From NCBI GenBank assembly GCA_018831195.1, contig JAHJDP010000061.1:1-64000 (forward strand): DNA of 64,000 nt, given 5' to 3'. Below are positions 25,961 to 34,534 of this stretch, piece by piece (the stretch's first letter is position 1; every line of letters begins with the position of its first letter). Both the position numbers and the translations under genes were made by a program. The stretch comes from Candidatus Eisenbacteria bacterium. GTDB taxonomy: Bacteria > Eisenbacteria > RBG-16-71-46 > CAIMUX01 > JAHJDP01. The notes under the pieces were generated by a model, which saw nothing but the letters and a program-made list of their open reading frames with translations, was not told the origin of the DNA and did no database searches.

Positions 25961-27397
25961 TTATTTCCGCGTCAGCCGGCTGAAGAAGAGCACGGCTAAG
26001 AACGACAGGACAAAAGCGGGGACCAGGGAATAAAGTTGCGACGAAAGGAGACTGTTGTCCCAGAGGATGACACTCACGAATCCGACCACCATCCCGGCCA
26101 AAACGCCGTTTCTCGTGGTCCCTTTCCACCAGAGAGAGAGCAGGAGGGCCGGACCGAAAGCCGCGCCCAATCCGCCCCAGGCGAAGAGCACCTTGTCAAA
26201 GATCGATCGCGGCAATTGGGAAAGGGCGATGGCGACAATCCCAACAATCAGCGTGATGAATCGTGAAACTTGGACCAAATGCTTCTGACTGGCTTTGGGT
26301 CGGATGGACTGATGATAGATATCTTCAGCCACCGCCGATGTGGTGACGAGGAGCTGGGAATCGGCCGTGGACATCATCGCCGCCAGGGCGCCGCAGATGA
26401 GGATACCCGCCAGCCATGCCGGGAAGACATCCATGGCCAGCGCCGGCATCATCTTTTCCGGATCATCGAAGGCCCCGCCGCCGTAGTACGCCAGGGCGAC
26501 CAATCCCATCATCACGGCTCCGCCATAGGCGAGGATAGCCCAGGTCAACGCAATCGTCCGGGCTTTAGGAACGCTCTTGTGGCTCCGGAGGCTCATGTAG
26601 CGCACCAAGAGATGCGGTTGCCCCAGATATCCCATGCCGACGCCGAAACCTCCGAGGATCCCGCTCAGGAGGCGCCAACCACTACGGCCGCCGGAGAGGG
26701 TCAGGAATTGCGGTTCCATCGCCGTAATCTTCGCGGCGCATCCGTCCCATCCGCCCAATCCTATAAAGGTCGCGAGGGGCAGGGCGACCAAAGTGAATAA
26801 CATGATCCAGCCCTGTATAAAATCAGTCCAGGCGACAGCGAAAAATCCGCCCATCAATGTATAAAAGACGATGATCGCCGCACCGACAAAAACACCACTG
26901 AGGTGGCTCCACCCGAATGTCTGCTGGAGTGACTTCCCGGCGGCGTCGAATTGCGCGCCGATATAAAACGCAAAACAGAAGGAGATGATCCCGGTGGCGA
27001 CAAGCCGGATCATGGGATCGTTCGTTCCAAATTTAAGTTCAAAGAAGCGGGGGAGAGTCAGAGCGCCCAATCTTTCACTTTCCCGGCGGAGACGGGAGGC
27101 GATAAGGAGCCAGGAAGCGGCGATCCCGCACACGCCGCCCACCGCGGTCCAAAAGGCGGGCTCCAATTTCCGGCCGGAGGGATCGCCGAGACCGCTGGCG
27201 TAGGCCAGGCCCGTGAGACCGAGAAGCATCCAGCCGCTTTCGCCCGAGGCCCGTTCTGAAAAGGCGACAACCCAGGGACCCAGGCGCCGGCCGGCGAGGA
27301 GGAAATCGGGCAATGTCTTTGTTTTGCGGGCGGAAAGGATGCCGACAACGAAAATGAGGAGCAGATAAACGACAAATCCAATGGCAACCGGTGTCAT
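25961..27397 (-). CDS. putP: Sodium/solute symporter, PutP (sodium/proline) type
   Basis: The 478-residue protein has about 13 hydrophobic helices, the size and layout of the SSS family. It starts with VAIGFVVYLLLIFVVGILSA, then the substrate/sodium region SERASGESGWMLLGLTG, and later GALAAMMSTADSQLLVTTSA, which carries the conserved Ser/Thr residues for sodium binding. SERASGESGWMLLGL is closest to proline permeases. It imports an amino acid, most likely proline, together with Na+ across the inner membrane. It lies upstream of the secreted-protein gene with a 122-base gap; no proline catabolic gene is in the window. Confidence 0.9.
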   Translation of the reverse strand: MTPVAIGFVVYLLLIFVVGILSARKTKTLPDFLLAGRRLGPWVVAFSERASGESGWMLLGLTGLAYASGLGDPSGRKLEPAFWTAVGGVCGIAASWLLIASRLRRESERLGALTLPRFFELKFGTNDPMIRLVATGIISFCFAFYIGAQFDAAGKSLQQTFGWSHLSGVFVGAAIIVFYTLMGGFFAVAWTDFIQGWIMLFTLVALPLATFIGLGGWDGCAAKITAMEPQFLTLSGGRSGWRLLSGILGGFGVGMGYLGQPHLLVRYMSLRSHKSVPKARTIALTWAILAYGGAVMMGLVALAYYGGGAFDDPEKMMPALAMDVFPAWLAGILICGALAAMMSTADSQLLVTTSAVAEDIYHQSIRPKASQKHLVQVSRFITLIVGIVAIALSQLPRSIFDKVLFAWGGLGAAFGPALLLSLWWKGTTRNGVLAGMVVGFVSVILWDNSLLSSQLYSLVPAFVLSFLAVLFFSRLTRK

Positions 27398-27518
27398 GGT
27401 TGTAAGTTTCCCTCCATCTCATCTTGGAAAAGACGGTTCAAATCTGCAGGAACCGTAACGAGAGGAGAGGGGTGGGTCAAGGTTGGGATTGCGGCGTGGG
27501 ATGATGATGCCTCAGCGG

Positions 27519-27551
27519 AAAAAGAATGGGGACGAAGCGTGTCGTCCCCAT
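27519..27551 (-). terminator. Rho-independent terminator of the first FN3 lipoprotein gene
   Basis: ATGGGGACGA and TCGTCCCCAT (27526-27535 and 27542-27551) form a perfect 10-bp stem with a 6-base loop. Read on the minus strand, a CTTTTT-rich stretch follows (27519-27525). It lies 51 bases downstream of the stop at 27603. Confidence 0.85.
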
Positions 27552-27602
27552 CAAGAAAGCTTTTGTTAAAGCTATTGGATCGTATGGAAGCAGCGCCCCG
27601 AT

Positions 27603-28133
27603 CTAATCCGAACCTCCACCATGAGGGTCCCTATCGTCATCTTCAGAATGACCCGGGCCACCGGATGGGGGAGAACTGCCCGGCCGGCTCCCGGCAGGGT
27701 CATGTTCCGTGGCGTCAACGGGACCTCCGTCCCAAATAAAGGCCAAGGGGGCCGTTCGCGAGCTTTCGAGTCCGGCGGCATTGATGGCCGTGATCCGGAA
27801 GGAATAGTCCGCTTGCTCCACCGGGTTGGGAAAAAGATAGGTTGTCCGCGAGATGGGTGCTGAGGTCAATTTGTCGTAGTAGAGGTTGCCGTTGGTTGAG
27901 ACGTAGACCAAATAACCCACGACATCCAGATCGGGACTCGGATTCCAACTCAGTTTCACTCCGGACGCCGTCGCCTTAGCGATCGTCAGTCCATAAGGAG
28001 CTACCGGCGGGGCGGGATCTTCAGGAACGGTGGGAGATGATGCCTCATCATTCCCGCAGCCGACCATGACGAGCAGAATCGCCGCTAGAACCAGGAGAGA
28101 AACAGAGAATTTGCCAAGTCGTGAGACCAACAT
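27603..28133 (-). CDS. Lipoprotein with one fibronectin type III domain and a polar His/Asp/Gly tail
   Basis: The 176-residue protein starts seven bases after GAGGAGG. The signal peptide ends in the lipobox VMVGC, so the mature protein begins Cys-Gly-Asn-Asp and is lipid-anchored. A Pro-rich linker leads into a single FN3 domain (residues about 45-140; GVKLSWNPSPDLDVVGYLVYV, then YSFRITAINAAGLES). The last 35 residues are low-complexity Gly, Ser, Pro, Asp and His (GHSEDDDRDPHGGGSD), which might bind metal or cell wall. It is clearly paralogous to the lipoprotein at 30241-30804. The function is unknown. Confidence 0.8.
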   Translation of the reverse strand: MLVSRLGKFSVSLLVLAAILLVMVGCGNDEASSPTVPEDPAPPVAPYGLTIAKATASGVKLSWNPSPDLDVVGYLVYVSTNGNLYYDKLTSAPISRTTYLFPNPVEQADYSFRITAINAAGLESSRTAPLAFIWDGGPVDATEHDPAGSRPGSSPPSGGPGHSEDDDRDPHGGGSD

Positions 28134-28367
28134 CTTTCGTCCTCCTCATCAAAGAATAAACCCGAATTCGCTACGCCTGCCCGCGCTCCAAACAAAAGGA
28201 AACTTGCCTGGCAGCCCCAAATATCGGGAATGGGGGGGCTGATCTTGAGTCGAATGATCGGATGTTCGCCGTCGAGGTGGAGAAAACCGGTGGGATCTCC
28301 TTTCGTAGCTGTTTGAGACACAGTAGAATAGCCTGATAACTCGGTACTCGAAGAGGAGAAACCGCTT

Positions 28368-28982
28368 GTGAGACTCCGAACCCTGGCCGGGGAGGGGTTT
28401 TCCCAGAATCTGATCAAGGGTTCACGGTTCTGCGGAATGGCCGCCCCGATCACCGATCCGTCCGATCTGGAAGCGATGATTGCGAGGGCCCGGGCCGACT
28501 GGCCACAGGCCAATCATCACACCTATGCTTATCGTCTCCGGGATGCCTCGGGCCAGATCCTCTATCGATCATCGGATGACGGGGAGCCGGGGGGGACCGC
28601 CGGGCGGCCGATCTATACGATTCTCGACTCACAAGAGCTGACCGGCGCCGGAATCGTGGTCAGCCGGATTTTTGGCGGCGTCAAATTGGGCACGGGGGGG
28701 CTTGTGAGGGCTTACGGCGGCACCGCTCGTGATGCGGTTCAGAACGCCGGAATCATAGAGCGCCCGATCTTTCTTCCCTTTCGCATCCGGTGCTCGACCG
28801 AGCAGCTGGGCTTGATCGAGGCCGGTCTTCATAGAAAAGGCTGGAATGTGCAAGCCCGGGCGGTTGAAGGAGCGTCGGCCTTTTTAACAATATCCCTGCC
28901 GGATGAAGAGAAGGAACCGCTCCAGGCCTGGTTGTCCGAGGTGACCTCCGGCCGGGGCGTGCTTGAGATGTTGCCGGATTGA
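28368..28982 (+). CDS. IMPACT (YigZ/UPF0029) family protein
   Basis: The 204-residue protein starts at GTG 28368 after GAGGAGA. Family signatures are KGSRFCGMAAPI, the HHTYAYRL stretch, SSDDGEPGGTAGRPI, and VSRIFGGVKLGTGGLVRAYG. The C-terminal third fits the small DUF1949-like alpha/beta domain. Members are cytoplasmic; bacterial YigZ is of uncertain function, and eukaryotic IMPACT regulates translation through GCN1. Its neighbours do not clarify its role; it stands alone on the plus strand, convergent with the NUDIX-pyrE pair. Confidence 0.9.
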   Translation: MRLRTLAGEGFSQNLIKGSRFCGMAAPITDPSDLEAMIARARADWPQANHHTYAYRLRDASGQILYRSSDDGEPGGTAGRPIYTILDSQELTGAGIVVSRIFGGVKLGTGGLVRAYGGTARDAVQNAGIIERPIFLPFRIRCSTEQLGLIEAGLHRKGWNVQARAVEGASAFLTISLPDEEKEPLQAWLSEVTSGRGVLEMLPD

Positions 28983-28998
28983 GGCTCTCTCCCGCGTT

Positions 28999-29463
28999 CT
29001 AGAAGCTCTCGGAAGGTGACGGGCGGATCCCGAAATGTCCGTCGCGAAAATCTTCCAGGATCTGTTGATGATCGAAGGCGAGCGAAGCGGGCAAATCGTC
29101 CAGAGAAAAGATCTCGGCCTTCTCCGCATCATCGGCGCCCTGGGGGCGTCCCTGCGCCCGGGCGGCGAAAATCGTCGAGATGACATGTCGGCGGGGATCT
29201 CTTGCGGGATCAGAATAGGTGTGGATCTGCCGGAGATGGGTGATCTTCAAACCGGTTTCTTCCAGCGCCTCCCGGGCGCAAGCCTCTTCGAGCGATTCGC
29301 CGACATCGACAAATCCGCCCGGCAAAGCCCACCCAAGCGGCTCAAAGCGCCGGTATACCAGAACAATCTTGCGGTATCCGATTTCAATCAGCGCGTCAAC
29401 CGTCGGCAGTGGAAAGGGAAAATCGCAGGTCACAAAACCACAAGACGGGCAATGAAATTCCAT
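28999..29463 (-). CDS. NUDIX hydrolase with N-terminal zinc-ribbon-like motif
   Basis: The start is the ATG at 29463, which shares one base with the pyrE stop (TGATG) and has GGGGGG upstream; this gives 154 residues. The NUDIX box reads GGFVDVGESLEEACAREALEETGL, with all catalytic Glu residues. The first residues FHCPSCGF carry a single CxxC, the remains of a zinc ribbon as in ADP-ribose or NADH pyrophosphatases. It hydrolyses a nucleoside diphosphate derivative; the exact substrate cannot be read. Coupling to pyrE suggests a nucleotide-pool role. Confidence 0.88.
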   Translation of the reverse strand: MEFHCPSCGFVTCDFPFPLPTVDALIEIGYRKIVLVYRRFEPLGWALPGGFVDVGESLEEACAREALEETGLKITHLRQIHTYSDPARDPRRHVISTIFAARAQGRPQGADDAEKAEIFSLDDLPASLAFDHQQILEDFRDGHFGIRPSPSESF

Positions 29464-30068
29464 CAGACCCCCTTTATCCATTCCGGATCTAGTAGATCGG
29501 AAATCCTGAAAAGGGGCGCAAACGGCAGGCCGGCGTCGGCCAGGGCCTGGGCGGCGCCCTGCTCCCGGTCCAAGATGGCCGTCGCGCCGACGATCACGGC
29601 CCCGGCTTCCCGAATCGGTTCCAGGACCTTAATGAGGCTGCCCCCGCTGGTCACGACATCGTCCAGTACCACCACCCGATCCCCGGATTCAAGGTTTCCC
29701 TCAACGGCGCGCCCCGTGCCGTGGTCTTTCGCCTTGGACCGTACCATAAAGGTTCGCAGCGGATGGCCCAGCTGATGGGATAGGAGGGCCATCGAGCCCG
29801 CCAGGGGATCGGCGCCGAGGGTCGGCCCGCCGGCCGCGTCGGGCTTCCAACGCTTCATAAGATCGAGAAGGAGGAAGGTCGCATAGTAGGCGCCCGCCGG
29901 ATGGGTTGTCGTCCGGCGAAGATCGACGTAGTAGTTGCTTTCCGCTCCTGATGCGAGAATAAAGCGCCCGGTCTTCAGCGATTGCCGGCGGATGACGTCC
30001 AGCAGGGAGGCCCTGGCTTCATCCACGGAAAGGGATCTTGGATTCCTGGAGTTGTTTGTCGAGGTCAT
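29463..30068 (-). CDS. pyrE: Orotate phosphoribosyltransferase
   Basis: The 201-residue protein carries the PRPP-binding motif VVVLDDVVTSGGSLIKVL and the orotate-binding start FILASGAESNYYVDLRR. It converts orotate and PRPP to orotidine 5'-phosphate in pyrimidine synthesis. GAP-LGADPLAGSMAL supplies the flexible-loop region. It is followed without a gap by the NUDIX gene. No other pyrimidine gene is in the window, and no attenuator or PyrR site is evident in the short leader. Confidence 0.93.
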   Translation of the reverse strand: MTSTNNSRNPRSLSVDEARASLLDVIRRQSLKTGRFILASGAESNYYVDLRRTTTHPAGAYYATFLLLDLMKRWKPDAAGGPTLGADPLAGSMALLSHQLGHPLRTFMVRSKAKDHGTGRAVEGNLESGDRVVVLDDVVTSGGSLIKVLEPIREAGAVIVGATAILDREQGAAQALADAGLPFAPLFRISDLLDPEWIKGV

Positions 30069-30140
30069 GTGCGCAGACTAGAAAAGGAGAAGCTCCCGGT
30101 CAAGGCAAGCTGCTTGTGGCCCAAAAGACGGAGGAAAGGG

Positions 30141-30168
30141 CGAAGCCCCGTGAGGGTACGGGGCTTCG
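30141..30168 (-). terminator. Perfect 11-bp hairpin, likely terminator of the second FN3 lipoprotein gene
   Basis: CGAAGCCCCGT and ACGGGGCTTCG (30141-30151, 30158-30168) pair without mismatch around GAGGGT. On the minus strand the following sequence is CCCTTTCCTCCGTCTTTT, moderately T-rich. It lies about 70 bases downstream of the lipoprotein stop and upstream of pyrE. Confidence 0.6.
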
Positions 30169-30240
30169 GTCGGCCCCCGGTGCCATGGGAGACAAGGCTC
30201 GGGGAGGGAGCCTGGCCGGGGGCGGGGGTTTCTGGTTCGC

Positions 30241-30804
30241 CTAGCGGTCGCCGGGGTCATGATCTCCATCTTCATGGTGCCCACCGGGAGTCTCTCCACC
30301 GACAGGGCCGCCGGGAGTCGGGTCACCACCGTCGCGGGGAGGGCGATCGGCATGGCCGTCATCACGAGAGCTTTCGAAGGGTCCGCCGTCCCATCGAATT
30401 CTGAAAGGCGATGAGCTTTCACTTTCAAATCCGAATCGGTTCACAGCGCTGACCTTGAAGTAATATTCCGTATCAGGTTTTGGATTGTTAAAGACATATG
30501 AAGAGCTTGTCACGGGTGTGCCGGTCAGTTTTACATAGGCATTGCTACGGCCTGGATCAGGATCGTAGGTATAAATCTCATAACCAATGACATCCAGATC
30601 CGGACTGCTCTCCCAATTCAACCGTAGGCCGTCTTCTGTAACCTTGACCAGTGTCAGGCCGGATGGGGTCGTGGGTGGAGCGGGGTCGGGAGCATTGGCT
30701 TGGGGAGATGCGCCATCATCATTTCCGCAGCCGGTTGCGGCCACTGTTAGGGCGGCGAATGTGATCAGAAGCGGAAAGAATCCGGCGTGGCGTGTGGATA
30801 ACAT
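30241..30804 (-). CDS. Second FN3-domain lipoprotein with His/Asp/Gly-rich tail
   Basis: An earlier frame opens at 30894, but GAGGAGG lies six bases upstream of the ATG at 30804 (187 residues; another ATG two codons earlier touches the ribosome site). The signal peptide ends in the lipobox AATGC, giving mature Cys-Gly-Asn-Asp as in its paralogue at 27603-28133. One FN3 domain follows (GLRLNWESSPDLDVIGYEIY, YYFKVSAVNRFGFES). The tail of about 45 residues is rich in Gly, Asp, His and Pro (GGHHEDGDHDPGDR). Both copies also share WDGGP just before the tail. The role is unknown; metal binding by the tail is possible. Confidence 0.8.
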   Translation of the reverse strand: MLSTRHAGFFPLLITFAALTVAATGCGNDDGASPQANAPDPAPPTTPSGLTLVKVTEDGLRLNWESSPDLDVIGYEIYTYDPDPGRSNAYVKLTGTPVTSSSYVFNNPKPDTEYYFKVSAVNRFGFESESSSPFRIRWDGGPFESSRDDGHADRPPRDGGDPTPGGPVGGETPGGHHEDGDHDPGDR

Positions 30805-31121
30805 ATTCATCCTCCTCAAAGGAATAGGGTGGGGATTATCGGACCCCAAAATCATTTTTGGTTTGGACGACCGATCACTCGTTAAGGCAAACACCGTGCC
30901 GATTTCCGGCCGATGACAGGTTCTTGCGCCTCATTTTCGTTGGGTGGCTGGAATGTCAGGATTGACTTCAAGTTATGAGGATTGGGATGATGATCGAATT
31001 CTCCCCGGCCGGAGATCGACCGGTGGCCCCGAGTGGAACCGAATGGCGGAATGCCATGGGAAGGGGTGGGAAGACTGCATATTGCATCGGCGATTCGGAT
31101 CATTTTGGATGGAGGAATCTT
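30805..31121. promoter_or_regulatory. Divergent intergenic region, 317 bases
   Basis: This gap separates the second FN3 lipoprotein (minus) and the M23 peptidase (plus). A longer frame for the M23 gene runs through part of it without a ribosome site. Two promoters are expected. TTGACT at 30962-30967 is a possible -35, but no convincing -10 follows. No RNA gene is seen. Confidence 0.35.
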
Positions 31122-33494
31122 ATGTGGAGGTCATGGCCAAGAAACCTGCTGAGCTGCAGCGCCGAGCGGCTTCTCCCGATCCTGTTCCTTCTCTTCACCT
31201 TTCAGAGCGTTTCAACCTCCGCGACCGATCCCGCGACCGATCCCGCACCGGAGCTCCAAGCGCCGAACTGGAATCCGCCACTGGATCTCCCACTGCTTCT
31301 GACCTCCACCTTTGGAGAGTATCGCGCGGGACATTTCCACGCCGGAATCGACCTCAGCACCGGGGGTGAGATCGGCGCTTCTGTGCGGGCCGTGGCCGCC
31401 GGCCGGATCGTACGCTTGCGCGCCTCGGGCTTGGGTTATGGCCGGGCGCTTTATCTCGAAACGGAATCCGGTTTTCTTGCCGTCTATGCCCATCTTCATC
31501 GTTTCTCCCCAAAAATCGAGAGCGTACTCATAGAGGCGCAGCGCCGCCGGGGGGAGTATGAGGCTGACATCAATCTTGATCGGGGGATTCCCGTCGATCG
31601 AGGGGAGATCATCGCCTGGTCCGGTGAGACAGGCGCCGGGCCACCCCACTTGCACTTTGAATTGCGCAAAGACGGGGTTCCCATAAATCCGCTTCTGTTG
31701 GGGATGACGGTCTCCGACCCGGATCCGCCGCAGCTTGTCTCGATCCGCCTGTTCTCTCTGGATTCGGGTGGGTCCATTGACGGATATCCGAGTCGTTTGA
31801 TCAAAATCCCATCGAAGGCCGAGATGCCTCCCATCCCGGTTTGGGGGGAAGTGGGGTTTCAACTTGAGATTTTGGACCGGGCGGGATCGGGCAGCGGACG
31901 GCTGGTTCCCCTCTCCCTCGAGATCAAGATTGTACATCCCTCCGCAGACGATCGGCTTCTGGCCCGCCGGTCTTTCAAGGAGGCCTCTTTTGAGCGGACG
32001 CGGGAGGTCGAGCGGGTTTTTCGCTCCGAAGCCGAAACAACACTTCCTGAAGTGAGAATGTTCCTGGAAGCTGAATCAAGGCCCGATCCGGCATGGGATG
32101 GGCTGTCGAGGGGGGTTCTCACCGCGGCGGGAGAGGATTCGGAGAGAATCGACATAGAGATTGAACTGACGGATGCGGCGGGCGGCGGGTCAACATACAG
32201 ACTCACTCTTATACAAAAGCGACCCTCCGGCTGGATAACATTTCTAGCGGATCCGAGGGACCCGGGCCGCTCCCTTCTCGGCGAGTGGAGCGGAGCCGTT
32301 CCACCCCGCCGGCTTCTTCTGCGGGATCCCCTGGAGGCATCTCATCCAATGGAGGCCTCGGCAGCGGCCGGTTCATGGTGGCGCTTGTCGCCTTCCGAAC
32401 TCACGGCGATGCCGGATGGGGAATGGCGTCTTGTAAGTTCCGATGACGGATGGGTTGAGGGTCCGGACCGGTGGCGGGAAAGAGAGGCTTGGTTCCCCTG
32501 GGCGGACGATCGTCAACCGGGCGGCGTCGCCCTCGAGCCTTCATCAGCCGGTCTCGTCATCTGGCTGGATCCCCCCGCAAAGATGGCGCAGCCTCCACGA
32601 TTGAGACTGCTTCCCACGCAGGGGGGTGGATCGCGGCGGCTTTTCCATCCGACGGCCGAGGGGCGCTGGTGGGCGGCATTGCCCCACGGGGAGTTGGCGG
32701 AGCTCATCGGTGGTCCGGAAGAATCGCCGGGAGCGCTTGAAATCGCCTGGGGGAAGCCCGGAAGCGAGGGTCTTCCCGTCGATTTGGCTGGTTTCATTCT
32801 GGTCGATCCAAAAGCCGCCGGCCATGGATTCCTGCCGGGGGCCTCGATTGAAATCGACTGGCCGGCTCAAGCTGTCTATGCGCCGGTCCTTTTGCGCCTC
32901 TCTGCGGAAGAGGCGCCTGAATCAATGCTATGGAGCAGCGGGGATCCCTTTCCCTCTGTTTCACTGCCGGTGAGGGGGCCTCTGCTCGATCTTCAGCCTT
33001 ATGATGAACCCCTCGCATCCACCCTGACCGCGAGGATGAGGCTTGAGGAAGGGGAGACGGAGACTGAGGTGGAGGCTTTTGGGATCTATCGAAAGGTTAT
33101 GAAGGATTGGAGGAAGGTCGATTCCCTGCATCTTCAGCCGGATGGTTCCCTGACGGCCGAGATCGACCATCTGGGCCTCCTGGCCATCCTGAAGGATACG
33201 GCGCCCCCATGGATTATGAGGCCGGATCCACCGGACGGGGCTCGATTGAAAGGCTCGCCGGCGCTTCTTAGGGTCAAGACCGCCGATGCCGGTCTGGGAT
33301 TCCGCCCGGAGGATGCGGACATGTGGCTGGATGGACGGCCGGTTCTCGCCCGTTACGACCCCGATGCCGACGCATTGCTCTGGGAACCCGAGGTGCTGCT
33401 CGGAGCAGGGCGGCATGTGTGGGTGGTGGCAGTGCGGGATCGGGCCGGCCTCGTATCAAAAAGGGAATTTTCATTCCTTGTGGAGGACCTCTAG
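31122..33494 (+). CDS. Secreted M23 (LytM/lysostaphin-type) metallopeptidase
   Basis: The ATG at 31122 has GGAGG about seven bases upstream and starts a signal peptide (WPRNLLSCSAERLLPILFLLF), giving 790 residues. Near the N-terminus lies the peptidase: zinc ligands in HFHAGIDL (His73, Asp77) and HLHFEL, with AVAAGRIV and LGYGRALYLE between. An insertion between AHLHRF and HLHF is longer than usual. The remaining 550 residues are beta-rich and resemble Ig-like domains, with a last unit starting PDPPDGARLKGSPALLRVK. It probably cleaves peptidoglycan cross-links or acts as a scaffold in the periplasm. No sorting-type C-terminus is present. Confidence 0.85.
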   Translation: MWRSWPRNLLSCSAERLLPILFLLFTFQSVSTSATDPATDPAPELQAPNWNPPLDLPLLLTSTFGEYRAGHFHAGIDLSTGGEIGASVRAVAAGRIVRLRASGLGYGRALYLETESGFLAVYAHLHRFSPKIESVLIEAQRRRGEYEADINLDRGIPVDRGEIIAWSGETGAGPPHLHFELRKDGVPINPLLLGMTVSDPDPPQLVSIRLFSLDSGGSIDGYPSRLIKIPSKAEMPPIPVWGEVGFQLEILDRAGSGSGRLVPLSLEIKIVHPSADDRLLARRSFKEASFERTREVERVFRSEAETTLPEVRMFLEAESRPDPAWDGLSRGVLTAAGEDSERIDIEIELTDAAGGGSTYRLTLIQKRPSGWITFLADPRDPGRSLLGEWSGAVPPRRLLLRDPLEASHPMEASAAAGSWWRLSPSELTAMPDGEWRLVSSDDGWVEGPDRWREREAWFPWADDRQPGGVALEPSSAGLVIWLDPPAKMAQPPRLRLLPTQGGGSRRLFHPTAEGRWWAALPHGELAELIGGPEESPGALEIAWGKPGSEGLPVDLAGFILVDPKAAGHGFLPGASIEIDWPAQAVYAPVLLRLSAEEAPESMLWSSGDPFPSVSLPVRGPLLDLQPYDEPLASTLTARMRLEEGETETEVEAFGIYRKVMKDWRKVDSLHLQPDGSLTAEIDHLGLLAILKDTAPPWIMRPDPPDGARLKGSPALLRVKTADAGLGFRPEDADMWLDGRPVLARYDPDADALLWEPEVLLGAGRHVWVVAVRDRAGLVSKREFSFLVEDL

Positions 33495-33526
33495 CTCGTC
33501 CAGGATATGGGGATGGAGGAAGGTAG

Positions 33527-34534
33527 ATGACAGCGGGTGAGAAGCCGAAGTCCAGCCATTCAACCCCGCGGCCGGGTGATTTGGGATGGCTCGAATTCGA
33601 AAAGCCGATTCTAGAACTCGAACGACGGATCGAAGATCTGCGGGCCTTCGCCAACCAGGAATCGATTGAAGTTTCAGATGAGCTTAAACGCCTTGAGAGA
33701 AAGGTCGATCGGCTTCGCAAAGATATCTATTCCTCGCTGACCCGGTGGCAGCGGGTTCAGTTGGCCCGGCATCCACGCCGGCCTTTTACATTGGATTATA
33801 TAAAACGGCTCTTTACGGATTTTGTTGAACTCCACGGCGATCGGCTTTTCCGGGATGATCGGGCGATTGTTTGCGGCTGGGCCCGCTTTCAAGGGGAACC
33901 GGTGATTGTGCTGGGGCAGCAGAAGGGGCGCAATATGAAGGAGAATCTCCTTTATAACTTCGGCATGCCCCACCCCGAAGGATATCGGAAAGCCCTCCGG
34001 CTGATGAAAATGGCCGCGAAATTCCGCATTCCGATTATTACGCTCATTGATACTCCGGGAGCCTACCCGGGTATCGGCGCGGAGGAAAGGGGGCAGGCGG
34101 AGGCGATTGCCCGGAATATTCTGGAGATGAGCCGTCTACCCGTACCGATCGTTTGCGCCATCATCGGAGAAGGCGGCAGCGGCGGCGCACTGGCCCTGGC
34201 GGTGGGGGATGAAATCCTAATGATGGAGAACGCCGTCTACTCCGTCATCACACCGGAGGGGTGTGCCGCCATCCTCTGGAAGGATCGAGCCCATGCGAAT
34301 AGAGCCGCTGAAGCCTTAAAGCTCACGGCCCCCGATCTCATGAAGTTTGGAATTATCGATGCCATTGTGCCGGAACCGCTTGGCGGGGCGCACCGCGACC
34401 CGGATGCAGTGGCCGCTGATCTCGGGCGGATGATCGCCGCATCTCTTTCCCGGTTGAAAGCCCTTGATCCCGAGACCCTTTTCCACAAACGCCAGGAGAA
34501 GTTTCTTGCCATGGGGGTCGTGGAGGAAGTTTGA
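33527..34534 (+). CDS. accA: Acetyl-CoA carboxylase, carboxyltransferase subunit alpha
   Basis: The 335-residue protein has GGAGG upstream of ATG 33527. Family features are the early FEKPILELERRIEDLR, ARHPRRPFTLDYI, FRDDRAIVCGWARF, and the crotonase-type active-site regions TLIDTPGAYPGIGAEERGQAEAIA and GEGGSGGALALAVGD. It forms the carboxyltransferase with AccD (not in the window) and makes malonyl-CoA for fatty acid synthesis. The next gene starts in its stop codon. Confidence 0.97.
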   Translation: MTAGEKPKSSHSTPRPGDLGWLEFEKPILELERRIEDLRAFANQESIEVSDELKRLERKVDRLRKDIYSSLTRWQRVQLARHPRRPFTLDYIKRLFTDFVELHGDRLFRDDRAIVCGWARFQGEPVIVLGQQKGRNMKENLLYNFGMPHPEGYRKALRLMKMAAKFRIPIITLIDTPGAYPGIGAEERGQAEAIARNILEMSRLPVPIVCAIIGEGGSGGALALAVGDEILMMENAVYSVITPEGCAAILWKDRAHANRAAEALKLTAPDLMKFGIIDAIVPEPLGGAHRDPDAVAADLGRMIAASLSRLKALDPETLFHKRQEKFLAMGVVEEV

